Below are positions 8,110-16,604 of a DNA stretch of 64,000 bases, one piece after another. The DNA lies in assembly GCA_029243395.1 (NCBI GenBank), contig JAQWSE010000011.1, positions 62,001-126,000 of the forward strand. Reading direction: 5' to 3'. This DNA comes from Paracoccaceae bacterium (GTDB taxonomy: Bacteria > Pseudomonadota > Alphaproteobacteria > Rhodobacterales > Rhodobacteraceae). The notes under the pieces were generated by a model that made no database searches, had not been told where the DNA came from, and saw only the letters and a program-made list of their open reading frames with translations. Position numbers and translations under genes: made by a program. How positions within the stretch are numbered: the stretch's first letter is position 1; every line of letters starts with the position of its first letter.

Positions 8110-9090
8110 ATGACAAGCTCTAAATTTGCTTCTGCTAAATTAATCGACTTTGATCAAATCCCAGTTGTTGATATTTCGACAATAGAAACAGATAGAGGCT
8201 TTTTGCAAATTGCTGAGAAGTTAGTTGACACAGCTAAAACCGTTGGTTTCTTCTATATTACCGGGCACAAAATCTCTCCTAAACTAATTGAGCAAGCTTT
8301 TGCCTCGTCGAAGCGGTTTTTCAATTTGCCCATATCAAAAAAATCTACTGTTTCAGTGGACAAGAATCAACGAGGATGGATGGGGCAAGGGATGGCACAG
8401 CTTGAAGGTTCAAAAACTCATGATGCCAAAGAAGTTTTTTTCTGGGGTTGGGATGTTAAGGCCAATGACCCTGATGTGCGGACAGGAGTTCCAATGGTGT
8501 TCCCAAACCAATGGCCGGATGAAGTCGCTCCATTCTTGCGTCGCGATCTTATCCCATACTATCATGCTGTCATGTCCCTAGGGCGATTAATAATGAGCGC
8601 GCTTGCATATGGACTTGGGAGGCCTAAGAATTTCTTTGTCAAAGCATATGAAAAACCACTTGGGCGCGGACAGTTAGTTTATTATCCGCCGATGAGTGAA
8701 GAGGATAAACAACAAGAACGCTTTGGGGCTGCAGCCCATACTGATTTTGGTGTCTTAACTTTTCTTTTGCAAGATATGCAGGGTGGTTTGCAAGTACTCA
8801 ATCAATCAGGTCAATGGATAGAGGCTCAACCCATTGAAGGTAGTTTTGTCTGCAATATTGGAGATCTTTTGGAGCGTTGGACCAATGGGTACCTTGTTTC
8901 AACGAAGCATAGGGTCATCAACCGTAATAAAACAGCCCGTTATTCTATTCCTGTGTTTTGTGATCCATCCAGTAATACTATCATCAATCCCGCAGATTTT
9001 AGTGGCGGATCTAAGAATTATAGAAAAATAACGGCTGGAGAGCATATTGCACATCGAAACCAAAAGAATTTTACGCAATATAAAAAGTAA
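8110..9090 (+). CDS. 2-oxoglutarate/Fe(II) oxygenase, isopenicillin-N-synthase-like
   Basis: 326 residues. The DIOX_N region (VVDISTIETD, FFYITGH) leads to a complete metal triad: HTDFG with His210 and Asp212, and His267 in STKHRVI; the 2-oxoglutarate-anchoring R-Y-S (277-279) follows. FYITGHKI and RFFNLP are typical of the non-haem 2OG family that includes gibberellin, flavone and deacetoxycephalosporin enzymes. It probably hydroxylates or desaturates a small molecule in the cytoplasm. ATG with GAGGAA 7 bases upstream. Single gene; both neighbours point towards it or away. Substrate cannot be inferred from context. Confidence 0.92.
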   Translation: MTSSKFASAKLIDFDQIPVVDISTIETDRGFLQIAEKLVDTAKTVGFFYITGHKISPKLIEQAFASSKRFFNLPISKKSTVSVDKNQRGWMGQGMAQLEGSKTHDAKEVFFWGWDVKANDPDVRTGVPMVFPNQWPDEVAPFLRRDLIPYYHAVMSLGRLIMSALAYGLGRPKNFFVKAYEKPLGRGQLVYYPPMSEEDKQQERFGAAAHTDFGVLTFLLQDMQGGLQVLNQSGQWIEAQPIEGSFVCNIGDLLERWTNGYLVSTKHRVINRNKTARYSIPVFCDPSSNTIINPADFSGGSKNYRKITAGEHIAHRNQKNFTQYKK

Positions 9091-9332
9091 GTAATCCTTC
9101 AAGATTAAAGTACTTCAACTTTCTTTAATTTTGCAGAACCAAACAAAATGTTTTTCACTTTTAAAATTTTAGAAAAATGTTCGCTTTGAAAAACACAGGA
9201 TCTTAGAATCTAAATTTGGGGGATGGTATTGACTAAAATAGAAATCCACCTCTTTTTTCTTAGATCTAGTAAATAATGTGATGAGGTAAATGGTCTCCTG
9301 AAAACTATTATTCTAATTAAAATTCAGACCTG

Positions 9333-10250
9333 CTAATGCATTTTATTTCGATCTTTTGAATTGGAAATAACGAGACCGGATAGTATGATTAATATCATTC
9401 CTAAAAGCATGGATATAGAGATTTGATCCGAGAAAAGCAGATATGCCCAGGAGATTACGAAGAATAGAAAAGAATATTCAAAGACAGCCACAAAACTAGT
9501 AATGCCTTTTTGATAACCAAGAGTTATAAGTACGCCCCCTATGATAGATAGTAATGCATGCATGAAGATTATCGCAAGGTCATTTAGACTGTAGGTTTGA
9601 AGGGGGGAAGTTATAAAGGTATTAGGAAGAGAATATAACTCAAATATCTGGTTAAGTTCTATTAAGAAAATCATAATAAATGAAACAAAACCAATTCCAA
9701 AGAAAAACATGAACATTAATGATCTAGCGTCTTCCTCACGACACCATAGGTGTGTTGTTATCGAGGCTAAAGCGTAGAATACCCCGGCAGCAATTGGAAA
9801 CAAACTGAGAATTGAGAAATCATAAAAGTTTAGGCTTAAAGCTAAAAATGTCCCGAAGGTTCCTATCAAAACAGCAAATATCCTAGAGATATAAACCTTT
9901 TCTCGAAGAAGAAGTATTGAAAAAACAATGACGAATATAGGGGATGTGAAAAGTCCAGCCGCAACTTGTGAAATCGGAAAAAATGCTAAGCAGCCAAAGT
10001 ATATGAGCATAGCAAAAACCATAAGTAAAGTCCTTAGAAATACTAGGTTAAAATGCTTGGGAAAAATTCTCCCCCCTTGAATCTTGACGGCAAATATTAA
10101 GATAGGTACAGCAATTAAACTTCGTGATAGGTGAAACTGCCACAGTCCAATTGTCTCTGTAACAAAACGAATATAGTTGTCTGCAATAGCTAATAATAGC
10201 ATTCCTAGTGCTATAAATAATCCACCTTTAATATTTGTATTATCTTGCAT
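9333..10250 (-). CDS. DMT-superfamily permease (EamA family)
   Basis: 305 residues with about ten predicted membrane segments arranged as two homologous halves (first EamA unit about residues 8-140, second about 150-295). Family features visible are the helix-breaking SLIAVPILIF in TM2-3 and the late-TM FVAVFEYSFLFFVISWAYLLF. EamA proteins mostly export amino acids or other metabolites; direction here is not determined. ATG start. An 18-bp palindrome (10281-10298) sits just upstream and may control it. The C-terminus ends in a short basic tail (SKDRNKMH). Stands alone, convergent with the oxygenase gene. Confidence 0.88.
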   Translation of the reverse strand: MQDNTNIKGGLFIALGMLLLAIADNYIRFVTETIGLWQFHLSRSLIAVPILIFAVKIQGGRIFPKHFNLVFLRTLLMVFAMLIYFGCLAFFPISQVAAGLFTSPIFVIVFSILLLREKVYISRIFAVLIGTFGTFLALSLNFYDFSILSLFPIAAGVFYALASITTHLWCREEDARSLMFMFFFGIGFVSFIMIFLIELNQIFELYSLPNTFITSPLQTYSLNDLAIIFMHALLSIIGGVLITLGYQKGITSFVAVFEYSFLFFVISWAYLLFSDQISISMLLGMILIILSGLVISNSKDRNKMH

Positions 10251-10280
10251 TTTATTTATTTATTTTTTTTGAGTCGCACT

Positions 10281-10298
10281 TGATATTTCAAAATATCA
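10281..10298. promoter_or_regulatory. 18-bp palindrome, candidate operator of the DMT permease gene
   Basis: TGATATTT (10281-10288), CA, AAATATCA (10291-10298): perfect 8-bp arms 31 bp upstream of the DMT permease start. A looser copy, TGATATTT-TG-AAATAC, occurs at 35112-35127 upstream of the SDR pair. Size and spacing fit a dimeric helix-turn-helix regulator. Confidence 0.45.
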
Positions 10299-10432
10299 TT
10301 TGTCAAACTATACAGTTGCAAATTAAAAATAAAAATCAATTGCTTTATAAAAATACTTGTAATCTAGGGTAATCTTATTCTTTAAAAAATATTGCAGTAG
10401 CAATAAAAAAAAAGTCTGAGCCAAGCGTTTAG

Positions 10433-10463
10433 CACCCGTCATGTATTTTGTTTGGGACGGGTG
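10433..10463 (+). promoter_or_regulatory. GC-rich hairpin in the leader of the GNAT gene
   Basis: CACCCGTC (10433-10440) pairs with GACGGGTG (10456-10463) across a 15-base loop, ending 37 bases before the ATG at 10501. No U-run follows at once. It is more GC-rich than its surroundings, so it may be a leader structure or the 3' hairpin of an unseen small RNA. Confidence 0.4.
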
Positions 10464-10500
10464 TAAACCTGTTCTTTAAAATAGAAAATTTCATGCTATC

Positions 10501-10965
10501 ATGCTGTCACAATTGGAGGAAGAGATTAAGGATATTATTATTCGTACTGGAGTGATCGAGGATGCAGAAAAGTGTGCTGAAATTGTTAGCACATGGATAC
10601 ATAATACGGATTGGATGCCATCCCTGCACACGCAATCTGAATTGACTGCAATGATTAAAGAGGCCATTCCACAAAGAGAAGTTTGGGTTTTGGGCAGACC
10701 CATAATAGGTTACCTGTCATTCAATGTAGAATTGTCTCAAGTGACTGGTCTATATACTAAAACACATGGGAAGGGTTTTGGCAAAGCGCTCGTAGACAAG
10801 ATTAAAGGCAGATATCAATATATTAACCTTTGGTCGCATTCGGAAAACAAGAATGCCCATAGGTTCTATCTTCGTGAGGGGTTTACTCCTATAAACTTTA
10901 AGGAAAGGGGAGGAGATGGCATTCCTGAAACACAATTTGAATGGACGGGAAGTGATAGAATGTGA
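10501..10965 (+). CDS. GNAT-family N-acetyltransferase
   Basis: 154 residues. GNAT fold: beta1-alpha1 IIIRTGVIEDAEKCAEIVSTW, a DWMPSLHT loop, and the acetyl-CoA-binding beta4-alpha3 with the pyrophosphate loop THGKGFGKALVDKI, the family R/Q-x-x-G-x-G/A motif in which the first position here is His. The C-terminal NKNAHRFYLREGF is the standard alpha4/beta6 signature. It transfers an acetyl group from acetyl-CoA to an unknown amine. ATG start without a clear ribosome site upstream; GGAGGA lies just inside the gene (10515-10520) but has no start codon behind it. Convergent with the cupin gene. Confidence 0.85.
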   Translation: MLSQLEEEIKDIIIRTGVIEDAEKCAEIVSTWIHNTDWMPSLHTQSELTAMIKEAIPQREVWVLGRPIIGYLSFNVELSQVTGLYTKTHGKGFGKALVDKIKGRYQYINLWSHSENKNAHRFYLREGFTPINFKERGGDGIPETQFEWTGSDRM

Positions 10966-11029
10966 TTTATCCTTACACCGTCGATGATTTGCCTATCCTA
11001 CTTTGCCTCCCAGTATAGTCAAAAACATT

Positions 11030-11614
11030 TTACTTAATGCCATCATATACGTAGTTTTCAGTTGAAACATCACCGTGCCAAATATAGACAGACATGAATG
11101 CCTCACTTCCTGTACGATTAGCATGCTCTATCATTGAGGGATGAAAAGACCGTTCCCCGGGTTTATGAAGGAGGTATGATTTCTCACCTACCTTCCAAAA
11201 TGCTTTGCCAGCAAGCATGATATATATTTCATCTGCCGGGTGGGTTCTGATACCGTATTCGGTATTGGGGAGCATCCCATAAAGACCTAGGCGAATGTGA
11301 TTTGATTTAACTAAACCTGCGGGCCCAATTAATTCAACGTGGGCTTTGGCAATGCTATGTTTGATATAAAGTGGGTCGGCAGAGGAGGTTGGAGGGTTCC
11401 AATTAAATGGAATTTTTAAAATAGTTTCGCATATAGGAAGAGCATCTTTTTGAGTCATCGCTTCAACAATGCTTTCAGCTAACTGATTGCCATTAGAGGG
11501 TAAATGTTTGGCATCATTCGTGGTTTTCAGGATATCTTTAGTGAGCATTTCAAGCTTGCTCTTTCCATCAAATACCTTTGCTAATTCCATAAACAAGATA
11601 TTTAGTGATATCAT
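11030..11614 (-). CDS. Cupin of the DMSP-lyase family (DddQ/DddL-like)
   Basis: 194 residues, C-terminal single cupin. Motif 1 reads R-T-H-P-A-D-E-I-Y with His125, Glu129 and Tyr131, then GKAFWK; motif 2 reads SFHPSMIEHANRT with His158 and His164. In DddQ, DddL and DddW these are the metal ligands (His, Glu, His) and the tyrosine that removes the proton in cleavage of DMSP to acrylate and dimethyl sulfide. The helical N-terminus (residues 1-75) and the LYGMLPNTEYGIRTHP lead-in also fit DddQ. The wider DMSP-lyase-like cupin superfamily includes members with other activities, so this is a strong candidate rather than a proven lyase. It lies 53 bp downstream of, and on the same strand as, an AEC permease gene. 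Confidence 0.8.
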   Translation of the reverse strand: MISLNILFMELAKVFDGKSKLEMLTKDILKTTNDAKHLPSNGNQLAESIVEAMTQKDALPICETILKIPFNWNPPTSSADPLYIKHSIAKAHVELIGPAGLVKSNHIRLGLYGMLPNTEYGIRTHPADEIYIMLAGKAFWKVGEKSYLLHKPGERSFHPSMIEHANRTGSEAFMSVYIWHGDVSTENYVYDGIK

Positions 11615-11667
11615 GGGAGTTTTCCAGGGTTCGTTTAGACTACTTGTATTAAGTCTTTTAAAGACAA

Positions 11668-12552
11668 TTAATGCAATTGAAAAAACAAAATCGTTGGCAA
11701 TGATATCAATGAAAGGCAGGTAGACACAACCACTAAGCTAGCCACTTTGAGTGAGTCAGCCTCGTATTTCCTAGCAAGAAGGTAGGAAGTCACGGCTACA
11801 GGTGTTGAAATCTGCATTAATAAAACTGAAAAAGAAATCTCATTTAGTGAGAACAAATAACCAACAAATATTGCAGTCGACAAAGAAAGAAATAGTTTTA
11901 ATAGACTAAATTCAAGAGCAGTTTTCAGATCACTAATTTTGAGTTCAGCCACTGCTACACCAAGCGTAATTAACATTAAAGGTATGGCCATTTGACCAAT
12001 TAATTCTAAGGTTGAGGTAAGAAATAAAGGGGTAGAGAGGTCTGTGAAAAGAAAAATGCTGCCAAGGATTGTTGCCATTATTAAGGGTTCGTTTTTTAAA
12101 GCTTGAAATGATGTAGCTCCTCCTGACACAAACCAAATACCAATTGAAAAGGATAAAATAGCTGTGACAGAAAAAATTATAACAGCATAGCCAAGGCCAA
12201 CTTCACCAAAAGCAAAGTAAGTTAGTGGTAAACCTATATTCCCAGTATTTCCAAATGTTAAGGGAGCCAGATATGTTCGGAAATTAATTTTAGTTAACTT
12301 TATGAAACAGGTAAGGAAAATCATCAGAAGGAAATAAGTTAAAAAGGTCGCGATGGCCAAAAGAATTAAATGTTCTGAGTCAATTGTAGTTTTAATTAAT
12401 GAAACAAAAACTAAGCAAGGAACAGCAATCATCATGCTTAAGCGTGTTACGAATTTCATTGGATATTCAAATCCAAATCTGACCCAGAGGTAACCCAATG
12501 AAGAAAGAAAAAAAACAGGGAAAACAACTTCTAAAACTTTTAAAAAAATCAT
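11668..12552 (-). CDS. AEC-family permease (auxin-efflux-carrier fold)
   Basis: 294 residues from ATG 12552; a TTG at 12567 adds five residues. About ten membrane helices in two five-helix halves, with the mid-protein TFGNTGNIGLPLTYFAFG and the C-terminal half's LMQISTPVAVTSYLLARKYE, where the broken helices of the Mem_trans family lie. Members move small carboxylates (malate, malonate) or other anions. It is the upstream gene of a probable two-gene unit with the DMSP-lyase-like cupin (53-bp gap, same strand), which suggests it carries that enzyme's substrate or product; this pairing is inference from position. Confidence 0.85.
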   Translation of the reverse strand: MIFLKVLEVVFPVFFLSSLGYLWVRFGFEYPMKFVTRLSMMIAVPCLVFVSLIKTTIDSEHLILLAIATFLTYFLLMIFLTCFIKLTKINFRTYLAPLTFGNTGNIGLPLTYFAFGEVGLGYAVIIFSVTAILSFSIGIWFVSGGATSFQALKNEPLIMATILGSIFLFTDLSTPLFLTSTLELIGQMAIPLMLITLGVAVAELKISDLKTALEFSLLKLFLSLSTAIFVGYLFSLNEISFSVLLMQISTPVAVTSYLLARKYEADSLKVASLVVVSTCLSLISLPTILFFQLH

Positions 12553-12800
12553 TGAAAATGCCTGCAACCAGATTAAACCACATTAGTATGATTTTTTGTT
12601 CTGGATTAGAAGTGTTAACTCTAATATTGCCTGAAAAGCATCAGGTAGGGTCCTCCTTAGGATCCTAAAGCTATGTGGATAGCAAAGCTTTATGTTTGGG
12701 AATGTGTAAATCATATTAAATTGGCCTCACAAAATTGTTTTACAAGAACTAATGGTCTGATTAATTTATAAAGACATTATTTGTACCTTAGGGGGATATC

Positions 12801-13562
12801 ATGAACTTACCTAAATATGATTTTAGTCAACGGAGCGCATTTGTGACTGGAGCCGGAGGCGGTATGGGCGAGGAAATTGCGCTGTCTTTATTGCGTGCAG
12901 GTGCTTACGTCACTGCAGTTGATCTAAAACCATGCCCTGAAGCTATAGCGAAGTTCAAAGATAGGATTCATTTTGCTCAGGGAGATATTCGTAATAGAGC
13001 GTTTGTTGAAAAAACCTTTGGGTATCACCAAGAACACAGTGGGGGATTGGATTTTTTAGCTAATGTAGCTGGGGTACTCTGGTTTGATCGTGATAAGTCT
13101 CTATTGGAAATGGATTTAGATGTTTGGGACGAGATTTTTGACATCAATTTGAAATCTATGGTGTTGATTTCCCGTGCGGCAGTGCCACTCATGCGTAAGA
13201 GAGGAAGTGGTTCAATGGTGCACTTTTCTACCATTCAATGGATGCGAGGCGACCCAGTACCTCAAGATGCCTATCAGGCCTCGAAAGCAGCAGTAAGTGC
13301 CATGTCGCGCTCACTAGCTTCCCAACTTGCAGCTGAGAAAATCAGATCAAATACGGTACTGCCTGGTCCAGTACTTACCCCAATGCAGGAGCGCTGGAAC
13401 ACTGAGAAAATTCGTGGGCAGGTGGCAAGACATATTCCTTTGCAGCGGATTGGAAATCCTGTGGATTTGGCTCAGGCAGCAATGTTTCTTTTTTCCGATG
13501 CGGGGTCTTTCATCACTGGTATTGATTTGCCTGTAGATGGTGGAATGCTACTTAGGGGTTAA
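12801..13562 (+). CDS. Short-chain dehydrogenase/reductase
   Basis: 253 residues, classical SDR. Cofactor loop TGAGGGMGEEIA at 17-28, an acidic residue after beta2 (AVDLKPC) that favours NAD(H), the NVAGV motif (the usual NNAG has become N-V-A-G), catalytic Ser in HFSTIQW, and YQASK with Tyr and Lys spaced by three. Ends SFITGIDLPVDGGMLL, the usual C-terminus. Reduces or oxidises an alcohol/ketone; substrate unknown. ATG with GGGGGAT upstream. Convergent with the importer operon, separated by 110 bp. Confidence 0.9.
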   Translation: MNLPKYDFSQRSAFVTGAGGGMGEEIALSLLRAGAYVTAVDLKPCPEAIAKFKDRIHFAQGDIRNRAFVEKTFGYHQEHSGGLDFLANVAGVLWFDRDKSLLEMDLDVWDEIFDINLKSMVLISRAAVPLMRKRGSGSMVHFSTIQWMRGDPVPQDAYQASKAAVSAMSRSLASQLAAEKIRSNTVLPGPVLTPMQERWNTEKIRGQVARHIPLQRIGNPVDLAQAAMFLFSDAGSFITGIDLPVDGGMLLRG

Positions 13563-13672
13563 AGTGATAGGTAAGCAGCAAGATTTTATCTCATCTAACT
13601 AATTACTATGATTGACGAATTTTCTATCCAGCCTATCTATTGAATTGAAGAATCTATATTAATTGATCAGTA

Positions 13673-14755
13673 TCATTCATGTAGAATGGCCATACTACTA
13701 CTATCCCATCCCACCCATACGGGATCAGTGCCGATGGACTGGCCAGTATCTACTCCAATGAAAGCCCGTAGAGTTACTCCCTCAGTATTTTCTATGAGGA
13801 TATCTACTACCATGCGGCTACCAAGAAAAGTTTTATTTATGAGACGACCTTGGACCGCATTAGAGATTTCTGGCTGGGTCTTATAAAAATCTAGTTTCTC
13901 AAGTCTCAAGGCAGCAATAATTGTAGAACCATTGCTAGGAGTACCTGAAGGGGCATGCCCGTAAAGCCTTTGGCCGTACCAGTCCATTATTACTGTAGAA
14001 CCATCTTTCCCACTCATCTTTCCAAATAGGAAATTAGTTTCACCGATGAATTCAGCAACAAAACGGCTTTTGGGTTGAAAATATAATTCCTCTGGCGTTC
14101 CGTCTTGCTCGACGCGACCATTATTCATAACTATAATTCTATCGGACATCGTTAGGGCTTCCTCTTGATCGTGAGTGACAAAAAAGAAAGTCTTATGAGT
14201 TTGGCGCTGAATTGATTTAAGTTCACGCTGCACTTGTCCACGCAGCTTTGCATCCAGTGCACCCAATGGCTCGTCTAGTAGTAATAAAGCAGGATCTGGA
14301 GCAAGAGCTCGAGCTAATGCTACGCGCTGGCGTTGCCCCCCCGAAAGCTGGCTTGGATAACGATCACCATATGCTTCTATTTGCAGAAAAGTCATTATTT
14401 CACTTTGTCGTCTCTTAATAGCAGCATTGTCTAGCCCCTTGAGTTCTAGAGCGAAGGCAATGTTCTGTCGAACAGTCATATGGGGAAACAAAGCATAATC
14501 TTGAAAAACCATATTTACATGGCGTTTTTCTGGAGGTAAATCTGTAACATCTTCCCCATCTAAGATAACAATGCCTGTATCAGGCTTTTCGAACCCACCA
14601 AGTATACGTAGGGTCGTGGATTTGCCGCACCCTGATGGACCAAGGAAAGTTACAAATTCACCCTGGGCAATGTCGAGTGATAAGCTCTCCAGAGCAACGG
14701 TAGTGCCAAATTTTTTTGAAATTCTGTCAATGCGAACAATAGGTGATGAAGTCAT
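13673..14755 (-). CDS. PotA/FbpC-type ABC transporter ATPase
   Basis: 360 residues. Walker A GPSGCGKST at 39-47, Q-loop VFQDYALFPHMT, ABC signature LSGGQRQRVALARAL, Walker B LLLLDEPLGALD, and switch histidine FFVTHDQEEAL, then a TOBE-type C-terminal domain (from about 235). This is the energy-coupling subunit of a spermidine/putrescine/amine type (CUT1-like) importer. Its ATG overlaps the stop codon of the preceding permease gene by four bases (ATGA), and it is the last gene of the nine-gene operon beginning at 22977. Confidence 0.93.
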   Translation of the reverse strand: MTSSPIVRIDRISKKFGTTVALESLSLDIAQGEFVTFLGPSGCGKSTTLRILGGFEKPDTGIVILDGEDVTDLPPEKRHVNMVFQDYALFPHMTVRQNIAFALELKGLDNAAIKRRQSEIMTFLQIEAYGDRYPSQLSGGQRQRVALARALAPDPALLLLDEPLGALDAKLRGQVQRELKSIQRQTHKTFFFVTHDQEEALTMSDRIIVMNNGRVEQDGTPEELYFQPKSRFVAEFIGETNFLFGKMSGKDGSTVIMDWYGQRLYGHAPSGTPSNGSTIIAALRLEKLDFYKTQPEISNAVQGRLINKTFLGSRMVVDILIENTEGVTLRAFIGVDTGQSIGTDPVWVGWDSSSMAILHE

Positions 14756-15543
14756 AGTTGGCTCTCCTTATTGGTTCGACGGGTAAATCGTTCAGCCCAA
14801 ATCCCAATGGCAGCAGTCAAGACCAGTGCTATGGTAGCTATGGCATTGATCTCTGGTGACATGCCAGACCTAAGCATTGCAAAGATTAGAACTGGTAATG
14901 TTTCCTCATAACCACCAAGGAAAAATGAACGTACAAAGTCGTCAAAGCTTAGAAGCATACAAAATATGCTGGCTCCCAAAATGGAGGGAACGAGGTAGGG
15001 GAGAGTGATGCGAAGAAAAGCAACAAGTGGGTCTGCACCTAGATCACGAGCAGCCTCTGTTTGACTCTTAGGTAGTGTTGATAGTCGAGCCATAACAACA
15101 AGTGATACAAAAGGAACGTTATGAACTGCGTGAGCCCATATAATTGCTCCCATTCCTGGCTCAATTCCTAGCCAGCGAGCGTATATCCTAAATGCAATGG
15201 CAGATATAATGCCTGGCACTAGGGCGGGTAAGACCATGAGGCCAAAAGTTACAGCCCATCCCCAGAACTTGCGACCTTCCAGAAGTAAGGCAAGCCACGT
15301 TCCGATTACGACAGAAATTAAAGTTGATAAAATAGCTATCAGCATGGAGTACCCAAAGGTATAAAGGATTTCGGCATCTGAAAAAATACTGTAGTACCAA
15401 TCAAGTGTCCAAGACCGGATCGGGAATCCAATGAACTTGCTGTCTTTAAAACCCATAAGAATCATAAGAATAAGGGGCACAAAAACATAAAGGACAAATG
15501 CCCAATAAACACAAGCTAGTACAATTCTATTGCTGCGATTCAT
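14752..15543 (-). CDS. PotC-type ABC permease
   Basis: 263 residues from ATG 15543; a longer in-frame reading extends into the preceding gene and is rejected. Six membrane helices with the cytoplasmic EAA loop TEAARDLGADPLVAFLRITLPYL, the docking site for the ATPase. N-terminus MNRSNRIVLACVYW with the conserved VFVPLILMILMGF lead helix is typical of PotC. Pairs with the PotB-type subunit encoded just upstream, overlapping it by four bases, and with the ATPase downstream, also by four bases, so the three products are translationally coupled. Confidence 0.92.
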   Translation of the reverse strand: MNRSNRIVLACVYWAFVLYVFVPLILMILMGFKDSKFIGFPIRSWTLDWYYSIFSDAEILYTFGYSMLIAILSTLISVVIGTWLALLLEGRKFWGWAVTFGLMVLPALVPGIISAIAFRIYARWLGIEPGMGAIIWAHAVHNVPFVSLVVMARLSTLPKSQTEAARDLGADPLVAFLRITLPYLVPSILGASIFCMLLSFDDFVRSFFLGGYEETLPVLIFAMLRSGMSPEINAIATIALVLTAAIGIWAERFTRRTNKESQL

Positions 15544-16526
15544 TTTGTGTCTCCTCTTCGTAGAGCCTTCATCAGTTTTTGAAATAACCCAGTTATAAAG
15601 AGCGCTGCCGCAAACATAATAACAGCGAAAGCCGCACCGGTAGGCCACTCGTCACCTGCATAGTGAAAAAATCCAGCAATGGTTTCAGCAAATACTGTGG
15701 TCGATGGTCCACCCAAAAGAACTGGTGTTGCGTAAAAACCTGTTGATATAAGAAAAACCAGCGTGCAGCCTGATGAAATACCTTCAATAGTGAGAGGGAG
15801 CGTAATTCTGCGAAATCGTGTCCAAGCCCCCGCACCAAGATCCGCGGCAACCTCAGTATAGCTCTTAGGTAGTTTTTCTAGGGCAGAGTAAAGAGGTAAA
15901 AGCATATAGAGCGCTGTTAGGTAAACTATCCCAAGTCCCATCGAGAAGCTGGTATACATGAATGGGATAGGACGTTCTATCAATCCAAGCCACTTTAGAG
16001 CAAGGTTTACTGCACCTGTATTCCCCAAAAGGATCATTATTGCATAGGTGCGCACAATTTCTCCTACCCAGAACGGGATTAGAAGGATCAAAAGCATTAA
16101 CATTTGGTTGTGACGACTTACATGCCTTGCAAGAAAATAAGCTACTGGATAAGTCAGAATAAGAGTGCAAAAGGTGAATACAGCTGCAAAAGTAAGAGTT
16201 CTAAAGAAGGGCATCCAGAAGATGTGGTCTCCAAAAAAACGAATATAATTGTCGAGTGTGAAATTTTGTGGAGCTCCTTGGGCAACGGGATAGGATTCAA
16301 GTAACGATACTCGCGCCATTTGAATCATCGGGCCCAAATGTTGAGTTAGGAGCCACAGTAAAGGAAAGGCGGCAAGGATTATAAACTGACGTCTCGGAGA
16401 TGCAGTAGCAAAAGTCAGTAGTAGGCGATATGGTTGCCAGTTCGTGAGGCGTCCCCAGAATGGGCGAGTGGCTGAATATTGAACAATGTCATCGTGATTT
16501 TTCCGTGCTGAATCTTCGTGAGACAT
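15540..16526 (-). CDS. PotB-type ABC permease
   Basis: 328 residues from ATG 16526 (TTG at 16535 possible); AAAGG lies about 10 bases upstream of the ATG. An N-terminal cytoplasmic stretch of about 40 residues precedes six or seven membrane helices. The EAA loop is TEVAADLGAGAWTRFRRITLPL. WVGEIVRTYAIMILLGNTG is the PotB/PotH-type mid-section. Separated from the binding-protein gene by a 78-bp gap that carries a strong hairpin (16561-16588). Confidence 0.92.
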   Translation of the reverse strand: MSHEDSARKNHDDIVQYSATRPFWGRLTNWQPYRLLLTFATASPRRQFIILAAFPLLWLLTQHLGPMIQMARVSLLESYPVAQGAPQNFTLDNYIRFFGDHIFWMPFFRTLTFAAVFTFCTLILTYPVAYFLARHVSRHNQMLMLLILLIPFWVGEIVRTYAIMILLGNTGAVNLALKWLGLIERPIPFMYTSFSMGLGIVYLTALYMLLPLYSALEKLPKSYTEVAADLGAGAWTRFRRITLPLTIEGISSGCTLVFLISTGFYATPVLLGGPSTTVFAETIAGFFHYAGDEWPTGAAFAVIMFAAALFITGLFQKLMKALRRGDTK

Positions 16527-16560
16527 TTTGCACAAACCTTTCTCACCAAATCTCTAAAGG

Positions 16561-16588
16561 GGATCTGCCCAAGACAAAGGGCAGATCC
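16561..16588 (-). promoter_or_regulatory. Stem-loop between PotD-type and PotB-type genes
   Basis: GGATCTGCCC (16561-16570) and GGGCAGATCC (16579-16588) form a perfect 10-bp stem with an 8-base loop. On the coding (minus) strand it begins 16 bases after the binding-protein stop and has no following U-run. It is in the same place as the hairpins at 4060 and 38840. Confidence 0.75.
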
Positions 16589-16604
16589 TTGTATTTAATT
16601 TAGT

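Noticed and set aside
10433-10463. SAM-II or other known riboswitch
   Set aside because: The hairpin lacks the conserved loops of the riboswitches I can recall, and the downstream gene is a GNAT enzyme.
15543-15648. Longer PotC-type protein starting inside the PotB-type gene
   Set aside because: The extra 35 residues are not PotC-like and are read inside another gene; ATG 15543 gives the standard N-terminus and an ATGA overlap.
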